Shown here: piece by piece, positions 8,914 through 18,332 of the stretch | Position numbering within the stretch: position 1 is the first letter of the stretch | How the letters are laid out: every line of letters begins with the position of its first letter | Assembly (NCBI RefSeq): GCF_040543805.1 | Contig: NZ_JBEUMS010000002.1 | Location: 310,001 to 374,000, forward strand | Reading direction: 5' to 3' | DNA: 64,000 bases | From: Arcicella rosea | GTDB taxonomy: Bacteria > Bacteroidota > Bacteroidia > Cytophagales > Spirosomataceae | The notes under the pieces: generated by a model | What the model was told of the DNA's origin: nothing | Database searches by the model: none | Seen by the model: only the letters and a program-made list of their open reading frames with translations | Program-made: the position numbers and the translations under genes

Positions 8914-11229
8914 ATGAAATTCATACAAGTACATAAAAAAAGAATGTTTGCCTTTGCTGTAAGTATATTTTTTACGCAGACAACATTTAGCCAAAATACA
9001 CAAGAAGTATTTCAAGGAAAAATTGGTAAAACACTTGCCGACTCCAAAGAATGGTGGCCAGCAAAACCACAAGCACCCAAAAATGCTCCAAATATTGTTT
9101 ATCTCTTAATTGATGATGCTGGTTTTGGTACTTCAAGTGCTTTTGGTGGTTTAATGCACACGCCAACTTTGGATAGTTTAGCCAATAATGGTTTACGTTA
9201 TACCAATTTTCATACAACAGGAATTTGCTCGCCAACCAGAGCAGCATTATTGACAGGTCGAAATTCTCATTCAGTTCACATGGGACTTTTTCCTGTAACG
9301 GCAACGGGATTTCCGGGTTATGACGGACGTTTGCCAGATGATAAAGCAACCATTGCACAAATCTTGAAAGCCAACAATTATAGCACTTTTGCCGTTGGGA
9401 AATATCATTTAACGCCCATCAATGAAGTTTCGGCAGTTGGTCCATTTGACCGATGGCCATCAGGAAAAGGCTTTGAACATTTTTATGGTTGGCATTTGGG
9501 ACATACAGAACAGTATCACCCTAATTTGTACGAAGACAATAGTGTTATCGACATTGAACCAAACACCAAACATTTAAGTACACTTTTGGCAGATAAAGCG
9601 ATTAAGTACATCGCTAACCAAAAATCGCTTGCTCCAGAAAAACCTTTCTTTTTGTACTTTGCCACTGGAGCGATTCATTCACCACACCAAGTAGATGCCA
9701 AATGGAGTGATTTGTACAAAGGAAAATTTGACAAAGGTTGGGATTGGTACAGAGAAGAAGTATTGGCTCGCCAAAAGAAATTAGGCGTTGTACCTGCCAA
9801 TGCCGTTTTACCAGCTCGTGATGCAAAAGTACCAGCTTGGGAAAGTCTTTCTGAAGGTGAGAAAAAACTGTACGCTCGCTACATGGAGATTTACGCAGGA
9901 TTCCTGACTCATGCTGATTATGAATTTGGTAGAGTAGTGAATTACTTAAAAGAAATCGGACAATTGGATAATACCGTAATTGTTGCCATTATCGGTGATA
10001 ATGGTTCTAGTCCGAGTACAAAGCATGGTACAATCAATGGTTATATTAGCAGTCTCGAAAACAAAAAGCAGATTGAAGAAGCCATTAAAAATATCGAAAA
10101 ATTAGGAACTGAACACGCTTTTCAAGATGCTCCTTATGGTTGGACACAAGCGACGAATACGCCATTCCGTCAATGGAAAGTTGATGGAAATTCAGAAGGA
10201 GGAACACATAATCCCTTGATTATTTTCTATCCAAAAGGCATCAAAGAAAAAGGTGGCATCCGCAATCAGTACAGTTATGTTAATGATATTGCTCCGACAA
10301 CCTTGGAATTGATTAAAGGAGAATTTCCTCAAACCATCAATGGCGTAACTCAAAAACCATTTGAAGGAAAAAGTCTTGTTTATTCATTTGAAAATGCGCA
10401 AGCCAAAAGCACTCATACAGTTCAGCATAATGAAATCAAAGGGAAACGTTCTATCTATAAAGATGGTTGGAAAGCGGCCGTTTATCATGAGCCGGGAACA
10501 GATTTCAAAAACGACGTTTGGGAACTGTATAACCAAAATGAAGACTTCAACGACCGTATTGATTTAGCGAAAAAATATCCAGAAAAACTAAAGGAATTAC
10601 AAGATTTATTCGATCAAGAAGCCTACAAATACAATGTATATCCTTTGCAAGATACGACACCAAGCGGTGAGAGAAAACGAAGTATTTTCGGCAATAGCGA
10701 CAAGATTGTGCTGTATCAAGGAATCGACCAGATTTTGAATTTTAGCGGACCTCAATTCATTCAAACTTCTTTTAAAATCTCTACGGAAGTAGATTATGTA
10801 AAAGGAAACGAAGGCATTTTGTTCTCAACAGGTGGTTCATTTGAAGGCTTAAGTCTATTTATCAAAGATGGTAAATTTCAAGTAGCCAATAATACAGGTA
10901 CAATTATCAGACATTTAGAAGCAGATAAAGTACTGCCAGCGGGTAAAGTAAAACTTTCTTATCAATTTAATTATCAACCTCCTACCGATGCTAAAAGTTT
11001 AATTGCTCAAAATATTGATCCAGAATCGGGAAATGCTGAATTGTATATTAATGGGCAATTAGTAGCTAAAAGAACTATTTATTATTCAGAAGCCAAGTAC
11101 ATTGCCTTTTATAAAGACGGCGTTGATGTTGGTGCAGATTTGAACAGTCCTGTTTCAAATCGTTATGAAACACCGTTCAAATACAATGGGAAATTTGATA
11201 AAATAACGATTGAATATCTTCCTAAATAA
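8914..11229 (+). CDS. Large exported arylsulfatase with C-terminal beta-sandwich (paralogue 2)
   Basis: The reading frame is open from 8791, which would overlap the receptor gene, but the signal peptide MKFIQVHKKRMFAF...TTFSQ starts at 8914, so I place the start there (771 residues). Catalytic landmarks are DD at residues 67-68, CSPTR from C105, GKYHLTPI, and IGDNGSSPS. A C-terminal region beyond about residue 600 is beta-rich (KISTEVDYVKGNEGILFSTG) and matches the extra module of the 3748 sulfatase. GKWH is changed to GKYH here. A strong terminator follows at 11242-11277. Confidence 0.93.
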   Translation: MKFIQVHKKRMFAFAVSIFFTQTTFSQNTQEVFQGKIGKTLADSKEWWPAKPQAPKNAPNIVYLLIDDAGFGTSSAFGGLMHTPTLDSLANNGLRYTNFHTTGICSPTRAALLTGRNSHSVHMGLFPVTATGFPGYDGRLPDDKATIAQILKANNYSTFAVGKYHLTPINEVSAVGPFDRWPSGKGFEHFYGWHLGHTEQYHPNLYEDNSVIDIEPNTKHLSTLLADKAIKYIANQKSLAPEKPFFLYFATGAIHSPHQVDAKWSDLYKGKFDKGWDWYREEVLARQKKLGVVPANAVLPARDAKVPAWESLSEGEKKLYARYMEIYAGFLTHADYEFGRVVNYLKEIGQLDNTVIVAIIGDNGSSPSTKHGTINGYISSLENKKQIEEAIKNIEKLGTEHAFQDAPYGWTQATNTPFRQWKVDGNSEGGTHNPLIIFYPKGIKEKGGIRNQYSYVNDIAPTTLELIKGEFPQTINGVTQKPFEGKSLVYSFENAQAKSTHTVQHNEIKGKRSIYKDGWKAAVYHEPGTDFKNDVWELYNQNEDFNDRIDLAKKYPEKLKELQDLFDQEAYKYNVYPLQDTTPSGERKRSIFGNSDKIVLYQGIDQILNFSGPQFIQTSFKISTEVDYVKGNEGILFSTGGSFEGLSLFIKDGKFQVANNTGTIIRHLEADKVLPAGKVKLSYQFNYQPPTDAKSLIAQNIDPESGNAELYINGQLVAKRTIYYSEAKYIAFYKDGVDVGADLNSPVSNRYETPFKYNGKFDKITIEYLPK

Positions 11230-11241
11230 TCAACAAACCAT

Positions 11242-11277
11242 AAAAAATCTCTTGTAAAACTTAGCAAGAGATTTTTT
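11242..11277 (+). terminator. Intrinsic terminator after arylsulfatase
   Basis: A perfect 13-bp stem (11242-11254 with 11265-11277) encloses a 10-nt loop. The stem ends in six T on the 3' side and begins with six A on the 5' side, so it could work in both directions. It ends the block of genes from 2272 to 11229. Confidence 0.9.
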
Positions 11278-11323
11278 AAATCTTAATTAATATACTTATT
11301 CCATAGATTAAAATTGAATTACT

Positions 11324-11488
11324 ATGAAAACACAAATTACTTCATCCACAACCAGATTTATCGCATTAATTCCACCATTGGTAATTCTACTAATTACGGT
11401 GATTGGTAATCCTGATTTATTCAAGAAAAAACAACAAAGTAAAAACCAGAAAATTATTCCCCTTTCAAGTATTCAAAAGAAAATTTAA
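11324..11488 (+). CDS. Small single-pass membrane protein, unknown
   Basis: A 54-codon frame begins with ATG at 11324 after an A-rich leader and ends with TAA at 11488. It has a polar N-terminus, one hydrophobic segment (FIALIPPLVILLITVIG, about residues 12-28) and a lysine-rich tail (LFKKKQQSKNQK). The topology would leave the basic tail in the cytoplasm. It lies after a terminator and 36 bp before the next sulfatase, so it may be the first gene of that transcript. I do not recognise the family. It may also be a remnant of a longer gene. Confidence 0.45.
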   Translation: MKTQITSSTTRFIALIPPLVILLITVIGNPDLFKKKQQSKNQKIIPLSSIQKKI

Positions 11489-11524
11489 ACGATACTCATA
11501 TTTCAACTCATTTAATTAAAGAAG

Positions 11525-13384
11525 ATGAAACAAAAAAGAAATCCTTACTTACCATTACTCGCTGGTGCAGTTTTAATGACTTCAGCCAATAATTTATTCG
11601 CTCAGACTGAACAAGAGTGGAAAGGAAAAATTACAAAATCACACAAAACATCAACGCCTTACAAAGTTGATTATTTGAAGAAAGCTAAAGCTGGTTCTCC
11701 CAATGTTGTTGTGATTTTATTAGACGATGTTGGCTATGGCGCAACAGGTACTTTTGGTGGATTAATTAATACACCAACTTTTGATGCCCTCGCAAATAAC
11801 GGACTTCGTTATACCAATTTTCATACCGCAGGAATTTGTTCTCCTACTCGTGCGGCATTGTTGACTGGTCGCAATCATCATTCTGTTGGCATGGGACTTT
11901 TCCCACATTTTTACTTATCAGCAGATTATCCTGGTTATGATGGTCACATCAAACCAAATAAAGGAACAATTGCCGAAGTACTTCGTGAAAATGGTTATAG
12001 TACTTATCAGTTAGGAAAATGGCATTTGACGCCAGATGATGAAAGTACCGATTTAGGTCCTTTCGAACGTTGGCCTTCTGGCAAAGGTTTCGACCATAAC
12101 TTTAGTTTCTTGGGCGGTGCAACCGACCAGTACAAACCAGATTTAGTTGAAGATAATCAACATATCAAACCTGATGGCAGACATCTAACGGCTCAGTTGA
12201 CCGACAAAGCCATTAGTTACATTACTAGACAAAAAGCAATTGCTCCGAACAAACCTTTCTTCTTGTATTTTGCTCCTGGAGCTACACACGCACCACATCA
12301 AGTTTCAAAAGAATGGAGCGATAAATACAAAGGCAAATTTGATGAAGGTTGGGATGTTTTCAGAGAAAAAGTATTTGCGAACCAAAAGAAATTGGGCGTA
12401 ATTCCTGCCAATGCAGTTTTACCAGAAAGAAACGATTTTATCAAAGCTTGGAAAGATTTACCTGCTGAAGAACAACATTTGTACGCTCGTTTTATGGAAG
12501 TATATGCTGGCTTTTTAGAATATACCGATTATGAAATTGGTCGTTTGGTCAATCATTTGAAGGAAAGTAAACAATTGGATAATACTGCTATTTTCGTCAT
12601 CATTGGTGATAATGGAGGCAGTAAAGAAGGTTTAGAATATGGAGTAACTAATAAAACCATTCGTTTTGGAGCAGATAATATTACTCGTGAAGAATACAAA
12701 AAGTATATTTTAAGCGAATACGATAAAATCGGTACTCCAGATGTAAAATCAGTAGCCAATTATCCTTTAGGTTGGGCTCAAGCAACCAATACACCTTTCA
12801 AATTCTGGAAAAGTGATGCCAACGCTGAAGGAGCAACACACAATCCATTGATTGTACATTATCCAAATGGTATCAAAGAAAAAGGCGAAGTCCGTACTCA
12901 GTTTGGACACGTAACAGATATTTTGCCAACTATCGAAGAAATCGTTGGTGTTCAACAGCCAGAAGTATTGAGAGGCATCAAACAAGACCCAATTCATGGC
13001 AAAAGTTTAGCGTATTCTTTTGGTGATGCAAAAGCTCCTGAACAGCATACGCAACAATACTTTACCATTTTTGGAAACAGAGCCATTTATAAAGATGGTT
13101 GGAAAGCAGGTGCGGCACATCATCCCAATACTTTAGAAACCTTTACTTACAAAGGTGAAACGCCTCCGAATATTGAAAACAATCCTGATAAAGAAGAATG
13201 GGAATTGTATAATTTGAAAGAGGATTTTAACGAAAGAGTAAATTTGGCGAAGAAGTATCCTGAGAAACTTAAAGAATTAAAAGCACTCTTCGATTCAGAA
13301 GCTGCCAAGTATAATATCTATCCATTAATTGATGTTGAACATGCCGCTGAACGCTATAAAGTTCAGTTTAGTGGTGGTAAGTAA
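11525..13384 (+). CDS. Exported arylsulfatase, short form without C-terminal module (paralogue 3)
   Basis: This 619-residue sulfatase has a signal peptide ending near residue 27 (NNLFAQ), DD at 67-68, CSPTR from C105, GKWHLTPD and IGDNGGSKEG. It aligns along its whole length with the catalytic part of the 3748 and 8914 products but stops where their beta-sandwich module begins. The three are therefore products of local duplication with loss or gain of the extra domain. The C-terminus YPLIDVEHAAERYKV corresponds to YPLKDGTIPL and YPLQDTTPSG in the paralogues. Confidence 0.94.
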   Translation: MKQKRNPYLPLLAGAVLMTSANNLFAQTEQEWKGKITKSHKTSTPYKVDYLKKAKAGSPNVVVILLDDVGYGATGTFGGLINTPTFDALANNGLRYTNFHTAGICSPTRAALLTGRNHHSVGMGLFPHFYLSADYPGYDGHIKPNKGTIAEVLRENGYSTYQLGKWHLTPDDESTDLGPFERWPSGKGFDHNFSFLGGATDQYKPDLVEDNQHIKPDGRHLTAQLTDKAISYITRQKAIAPNKPFFLYFAPGATHAPHQVSKEWSDKYKGKFDEGWDVFREKVFANQKKLGVIPANAVLPERNDFIKAWKDLPAEEQHLYARFMEVYAGFLEYTDYEIGRLVNHLKESKQLDNTAIFVIIGDNGGSKEGLEYGVTNKTIRFGADNITREEYKKYILSEYDKIGTPDVKSVANYPLGWAQATNTPFKFWKSDANAEGATHNPLIVHYPNGIKEKGEVRTQFGHVTDILPTIEEIVGVQQPEVLRGIKQDPIHGKSLAYSFGDAKAPEQHTQQYFTIFGNRAIYKDGWKAGAAHHPNTLETFTYKGETPPNIENNPDKEEWELYNLKEDFNERVNLAKKYPEKLKELKALFDSEAAKYNIYPLIDVEHAAERYKVQFSGGK

Positions 13385-13391
13385 ATCAATT

Positions 13392-13429
13392 GAGCATTAG
13401 AGTAATAGTCTTTTATTGTTCTAATGCTC
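13392..13429 (+). terminator. Intrinsic terminator after arylsulfatase
   Basis: GAGCATTAG at 13392-13400 pairs with CTAATGCTC at 13421-13429. The stem can be extended inward through TAATA and TATTG. The 3' flank is T-rich but has no pure T run. Confidence 0.65.
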
Positions 13430-13782
13430 ATACTATTCTTTAATAAAGTTAAACCTATCAAAACTATGAAACATTTAATCCCACGCTTTAACTCTGGTAC
13501 TGGTGTTGGCGGTCTTACCTCATGCAATCGACATGCTAATTACAGAATTCTGTGATTGTTACTCAAAGTATTTCTCTCATTTTTCATCCAATAAACTACA
13601 TTATAAGTCAATTTTTAATATTATTTCAATAACAAATTATACAAATTAATGAATTTTATCAATAGTATATAAAAATGATATACTATATAGAATAAAATAC
13701 TTAACTTGCACTCATTATCGAATATGATTACAATTGGAAGTCTTAGAAATACCATTCTAGGATTTTTTTAAAGGAAATTAGT

Positions 13783-13797
13783 CTATAAAACTCATAG
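13783..13797. promoter_or_regulatory. CTAT-N7-ATAG operator candidate upstream of receptor gene
   Basis: Both half-sites are exact (CTAT at 13783, ATAG at 13794), with the 7-nt spacer AAAACTC. The site lies about 50 bp before the receptor start at 13848. Unlike the other copies it has no clear TAnnTTTG box directly before it, so its link to a promoter is weaker. Confidence 0.5.
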
Positions 13798-13847
13798 AGT
13801 TAATTCCTGAAATAAACATAATAATAACATAAAATATCTATCACTCG

Positions 13848-16415
13848 ATGAAACAAATTTTCAAATCAACCTTGCTAATCTTGGCAATAATATTACCTCT
13901 TTTAACATCAGCTCAAGATAAGCCAATTATCAATGCAACTATTTCAGGTAAAGTAGTTGATTCAAGAACAAATGACTTAATCATCGGAGCATCAGTAGTG
14001 ATTAAAGGAACAACTAACGGTGCTTCTACAGATGCTAATGGAGAGTTTTCGTTAATTACAGGGCAAAAATTGCCATTTACTTTAGTGATATCTTATGTAG
14101 GTTATCAGAAAAAAGAAGTCGTAATCAATACCAATAAAGTAGAAATCTCTATCGAAGAAAGCACTAATGAACTTTCTGATGTAGTAGTTACTTCAAGACG
14201 TCGCCAAGAGTCGATACAAGATATTCCAATTCCAATTGCTGTGATTAGTGGTGCAAAAGCAGAAGATGCAGGAGCGTTTAACCCTAACCGTTTGAAGGAA
14301 TTAATTCCTTCAGTACAATTATATTCTTCAAATGGTAGAAATACAACATTGAATATTCGTGGATTAGGTTCGTCGTTTGGGCTTACTAACGATGGCATTG
14401 ATCCAGGCGTTGGATTTTATGTAGATGGAGTATATTATGCAAGACCTGCGGCAACGGCTATCGACTTTGTTGATGTTGACCGTATCGAAGTACTTCGTGG
14501 TCCACAAGGAACGCTTTTCGGTAAAAACACTACTGCTGGTGCTTTTAACATCACAACAAGAGCCCCAAGCTTTACACCAGGAGCAACATTTGAAACAAGT
14601 TATGGTAACTTAAATTATATTCAAGCAAAAGCTTCTATCACAGGACCAATCAGCAAAACATTGGCAGCTAGAGTTTCATTCTCTGGTACACAAAGAGATG
14701 GAACAATTTTTAATACAACTACTTTAAAACCAACAAACTCGTTAAATAACTTAGGTTTTAGAGCACAATTACTTTATACACCATCTGAAAATGTAAATAT
14801 TACTTTTGCAGGAGATAATGCTCGTCAAAGACCAGATGGAAATGCAACGGTTGTGGCTGGTGTAGTAACAACAAAACGTGCTGCTTATCGTCAATTCAAT
14901 GCCATTATTGCTGACTTGGGTTATAAATTACCAACAACAAATCCTTTTGATAGAATTACAGATGCAGATTCTCCGTGGAGAGTAAACAACGATTTTGGTG
15001 GTGCGTCTATCAATGTTGATGCTAAAATTGGTAAAGGAACACTTACTTCAACAACTGCATGGCGTTACTGGATTTGGGATCCATCAAATGATAGAGATTT
15101 TATTGGCTTACCAGTTTTAACTAAATCGCAAGGAAACTCAAGACATGACCAATGGACACAAGAGATTCGTTATGCAGGACAATTTTCTGAAAGATTGAGC
15201 GGTGTTTTTGGCGTATTTTTGATTGACCAACTTTTAACATCTGACCCAGTTCAAACAGAAGAATCAGGTTCAGCACAGTGGAGATTCTCACAAAGTTCAA
15301 CTTCTGCACTATGGAAAACACCAGGTTTATTTGATGGTTTTGGAACAAAAACAACTTCAAGACTTAAAACTTTAGGTGCTGCTGTATTTAGCCAAGTTGA
15401 CTGGTCAATCACTGAAAAATTACATTTATTACCGGGTCTTCGTTTCAACTACGATAAAAAAGATGTGGATTACAAACGTGAAACTTACGGCGGTTTACAA
15501 ACAACTGACCCAGCTTTATTGGCTTTAAAAAATGGTGTTTATACAAATCAAGCATTTAATTTTAGTGTAAACGAAAACAATTTATCTGGACAAGTAACAT
15601 TGGCATACAAACCAACTAAATCTTTGAATGTTTTTGCTACTTATGCAAATAGTTATAAGCCAGTCGGTGTAAACCTTGGAGGACTTCCAACTGCTAATGG
15701 AGCCGTTTTAATTGATTTAGCTAAAGTAAAGCCTGAATTTGTAACTCACTATGAAATTGGCGTAAAAACAAGACCAACATCTCAGACTTCTTTAAATGTA
15801 ACTATTTATAATACTGAAATTAAAGATTACCAAACGCAAGTTCAAACGGCTGAAGTTGGTGTAAATAGAGGTTATTTAGCAAATGCTGAAAAAGTAAGAG
15901 TAAAAGGAGTTGAAGTTGACGGAAGTATCAGAGTGGGTAGTCATTTCACATTCAACGGAGCGGTTTCATATACTGATGGAAAATATGTTTCATTTAAAAA
16001 TGCACCAGTTCCATTAGAAGAAACAGGTGGAGAGTCAGCTTTCAAAGATGTTTCTGGTGGTGATTTACCGGGAATTTCAAAATGGGCAGGTTCATTAGGG
16101 GGAGAATTCAGTACTGCTGGAAAATTCATGACTTTGAAAGGAAATTACTTTATCGCACTTGATTCTTATGCTCGTACAACGTTCTCATCAAGTGCTTCAC
16201 CATCTAAATTTTTGAATATTGAAGGTTACAATATCGTAAATGGTAGAATTGGTTTCCGTGCTTCAAATGGACTTTCAGTGTTAATTTGGGGTAGAAATAT
16301 CTTAAACAAAGATTATTTCGAACAATTATTACCAGCAGCAGGAAATGCAGGACATTACGCTGCTGTATTAGGTGACCCAGCTACTTATGGTGTAACGCTT
16401 CGTTTCACTTTCTAA
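13848..16415 (+). CDS. TonB-dependent receptor (plug and barrel, no SusD partner)
   Basis: The 855-residue product has a signal peptide ending at about residue 22 (LLTSAQ). A carboxypeptidase-regulatory-like domain follows (ISGKVVDSRTNDLIIGASVVIKG). The plug has a TonB-box-like segment (DVVVTSRRRQESIQDIPIPI) and the markers LNIRGLGSSFG and VDRIEVLRGPQGTLFGKNTTAG. The barrel ends with TLRFTF. It is the classical importer form of receptor, not SusC. Its plug resembles receptors for small ligands, so uptake of a small sulfated or metal-bound compound is possible. An operator candidate lies 50 bp upstream and a terminator follows. Confidence 0.93.
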   Translation: MKQIFKSTLLILAIILPLLTSAQDKPIINATISGKVVDSRTNDLIIGASVVIKGTTNGASTDANGEFSLITGQKLPFTLVISYVGYQKKEVVINTNKVEISIEESTNELSDVVVTSRRRQESIQDIPIPIAVISGAKAEDAGAFNPNRLKELIPSVQLYSSNGRNTTLNIRGLGSSFGLTNDGIDPGVGFYVDGVYYARPAATAIDFVDVDRIEVLRGPQGTLFGKNTTAGAFNITTRAPSFTPGATFETSYGNLNYIQAKASITGPISKTLAARVSFSGTQRDGTIFNTTTLKPTNSLNNLGFRAQLLYTPSENVNITFAGDNARQRPDGNATVVAGVVTTKRAAYRQFNAIIADLGYKLPTTNPFDRITDADSPWRVNNDFGGASINVDAKIGKGTLTSTTAWRYWIWDPSNDRDFIGLPVLTKSQGNSRHDQWTQEIRYAGQFSERLSGVFGVFLIDQLLTSDPVQTEESGSAQWRFSQSSTSALWKTPGLFDGFGTKTTSRLKTLGAAVFSQVDWSITEKLHLLPGLRFNYDKKDVDYKRETYGGLQTTDPALLALKNGVYTNQAFNFSVNENNLSGQVTLAYKPTKSLNVFATYANSYKPVGVNLGGLPTANGAVLIDLAKVKPEFVTHYEIGVKTRPTSQTSLNVTIYNTEIKDYQTQVQTAEVGVNRGYLANAEKVRVKGVEVDGSIRVGSHFTFNGAVSYTDGKYVSFKNAPVPLEETGGESAFKDVSGGDLPGISKWAGSLGGEFSTAGKFMTLKGNYFIALDSYARTTFSSSASPSKFLNIEGYNIVNGRIGFRASNGLSVLIWGRNILNKDYFEQLLPAAGNAGHYAAVLGDPATYGVTLRFTF

Positions 16416-16433
16416 AATCATCGAATAAATTTT

Positions 16434-16484
16434 AAAGCCTATGAATTTGAAGCTGAATTGCTGAAAAATTCATAGGCTTTTTTT
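16434..16484 (+). terminator. Intrinsic terminator after receptor gene
   Basis: AAAGCCTATGAATTT pairs with AAATTCATAGGCTTT, closing a loop of about 18 nt, and a run of T follows to 16484. The terminator stands just 16 bp before the next sulfatase start, so that gene has either read-through expression or a promoter within this short space. Confidence 0.88.
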
Positions 16485-16500
16485 ATGATAAATCATCAAA

Positions 16501-18120
16501 ATGGCTATTCGAAAAATCTTACTTCTAGGCTTAATTCTTTCTTTTAGCCTAAAAGAAACTTTTGCATTTCAACAAAATAAAACAACAAAACAGCCGAATA
16601 TTCTTTGGATTACTTGTGAAGACATGTCTCCACATTTAGGAAGTTTTGGTGAAAAAATAGCTAAAACGCCCAATTTGGATAAACTAGCAAAAGAAGCAGT
16701 TCGTTATACCAATGTATTTTCTACGGCTGGAGTTTGTGCGCCAAGTAGAGCTACTTTAATTACGGGCATGTACCAAACTTCAATTGGTGCTCATAATATG
16801 CGAACCTTACAAACTGCCGTTTCACAAAAACTTTCTGTGCCATTTTATTCTGCGTTACTTCCAGAACAAGTAAAATGTTTTCCGGAATATTTACGAAAAG
16901 CGGGCTATTACTGCACGAATAATGAAAAACAAGATTATCAGTTTGAAGCACCAGTAACAGTCTGGAATGAGAACAGCAAAACAGCAAATTGGCGAGGAAG
17001 GGAAGACAAAAATCAGCCTTTTTTCTCAGTAATTAATTTAATGATTACACATGAATCACAAGTATTTTCTCGTGATAAAGAACCTCTTTCTGTGCATCTA
17101 GATTCGGTAATTGTTCCACCATATTATCCTGACAATGCCATTATTAGAAAAGACATTGCTCGTTTTCTCTCTAATGTTGAAATCATGGACAAACAAGTTG
17201 GGGATATTTTACAGCAACTCAAAGATGATGGTTTATACGATAATACGATTATTTTCTTTTACAGTGACCACGGTGATGGTTTACCTTTTGTGAAAAGAGA
17301 ATTGTATGACAGAGGCTTAAAAGTACCGATGCTCATTCGTTTTCCAAATGCTAAAAATGCAGGGACGACTGATAGTCAATTACTCAGCTTTGTGGACTTC
17401 GCTCCTACTGTATTGTCTTTAGCGAATATTCCTATTCCAAAATATATTCAAGGACAGGCTTTTCTGGGTAAACAAAAAAGTGAAATTGCCCGAAAATACA
17501 TTTATGCTGCCCGTGATAGAATGGACAGTGAATATGATAGAGTACGAGCAGTAAGCGATGGTCGATTTAAATATTTGAAAAACTATCAACCTGAAAAGCC
17601 TTATTATCAGAACCTTAAATACCGATTAAGTCAAAAGAGTATGCAAGAAATTCTTCGTTTAAAAGAAGCTGGAAAATTAAATGATCAACAAGCATACTGG
17701 TTCAGAAACTCAAAACCAGAAGAAGAACTTTTTGATACGCAAACCGATCCTTATGAATTTAAAAACTTAGCCAATAATCCAACTTACAAAGCAAAACTTA
17801 CTGAATTACGCCAAAAACATCTTGAATGGATAAAGCAATTTGGTGATTTAGGTGCAATTCCTGAAAATGAATTAGTAGCTTCGTGGTGGCAAGGGAAAGA
17901 TAAAGCTCCCGAAACCTCTTCACCAGAAATCTCACTGAAAGAAGGAAAAGTAAGTATTATTTCGGCGACTAAAGGAGCTTCAATAGCTTATAAAAAGCAT
18001 GAAAAAGATAAAGAATGGCAAGTTTATTCAAAACCATTTCACATCCAAAAAGGAGATTCTCTCTACGTAATTGCCCATAGAATTGGCTTTAGTGCCAGTA
18101 AAGTGATTAAAATAAAATAG
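16501..18120 (+). CDS. Exported sulfatase of heparan N-sulfatase (sulfamidase) type
   Basis: The 539-residue product has a signal peptide ending near residue 23. It differs from the arylsulfatases: the first metal motif reads ITCEDMSPHLGSFG instead of DDLGYG, and the CAPSR motif (C79) is followed by ATLITGMYQTSIGAHNMRT. These features are typical of the S1_8 group, which includes N-sulfoglucosamine sulfohydrolase-like proteins. FYSDHGDGLPFVKRELYD forms the second metal site. The last 70 residues resemble the C-terminal beta domain of this group. A nitrogen- or oxygen-linked sulfate on an amino sugar is a plausible substrate, by inference. Confidence 0.92.
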   Translation: MAIRKILLLGLILSFSLKETFAFQQNKTTKQPNILWITCEDMSPHLGSFGEKIAKTPNLDKLAKEAVRYTNVFSTAGVCAPSRATLITGMYQTSIGAHNMRTLQTAVSQKLSVPFYSALLPEQVKCFPEYLRKAGYYCTNNEKQDYQFEAPVTVWNENSKTANWRGREDKNQPFFSVINLMITHESQVFSRDKEPLSVHLDSVIVPPYYPDNAIIRKDIARFLSNVEIMDKQVGDILQQLKDDGLYDNTIIFFYSDHGDGLPFVKRELYDRGLKVPMLIRFPNAKNAGTTDSQLLSFVDFAPTVLSLANIPIPKYIQGQAFLGKQKSEIARKYIYAARDRMDSEYDRVRAVSDGRFKYLKNYQPEKPYYQNLKYRLSQKSMQEILRLKEAGKLNDQQAYWFRNSKPEEELFDTQTDPYEFKNLANNPTYKAKLTELRQKHLEWIKQFGDLGAIPENELVASWWQGKDKAPETSSPEISLKEGKVSIISATKGASIAYKKHEKDKEWQVYSKPFHIQKGDSLYVIAHRIGFSASKVIKIK

Positions 18121-18141
18121 TTTATTGGATTTCAGTCGTCT

Positions 18142-18315
18142 GCTTTCGGCAATCAGTCATCGGCTTTCAGATTTAGGATTTTTGTTGTCGATAATTCGTC
18201 ACTATTAGCAACTTTAAAACGATAGCTAATATCCGAAGACCAATGCAATAGCAGACAGCAGAAAACCCAAAGCCATAATCCTAAAGCTGAAAGCCGAAGA
18301 CCGATAGCCGACAGC
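18142..18315. repeat. Imperfect 39-bp inverted repeat between sulfatase and rhodanese genes
   Basis: Arms at 18142-18180 and 18277-18315 are reverse complements at 34 of 39 positions, with a 96-nt spacer. The arms consist of degenerate repeats of GCCGAAGAC/GCCGACAGC words. This is the same layout as the elements at 2084-2245 and 49428-49532 but with a different word. It fills most of the 212-bp gap; no gene is seen in it. Confidence 0.75.
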
Positions 18316-18332
18316 CCTAACATAATAATTAA

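Larger units (their letters stand above)
13385..13847. other. 463-bp intergenic region with terminator, short decayed frame and operator
   Basis: Three things are visible. A terminator lies at 13392-13429. A 29-codon frame starts at ATG 13468 (MKHLIPRFNSGTGVGG...); a one-base shift in it reveals a hydrophobic run (LTLVLVLAVL) like a signal peptide, which suggests a decayed small exported protein. A CTAT-N7-ATAG dyad lies at 13783-13797. No convincing -7 box (TAnnTTTG) was found directly in front of the receptor gene at 13848. Confidence 0.5.

Noticed and set aside
13468..13557. 29-codon frame with a decayed signal-peptide-like stretch in another frame
   Set aside because: It is too short and too uncertain to call as a gene or pseudogene; it is mentioned in the intergenic entry only.
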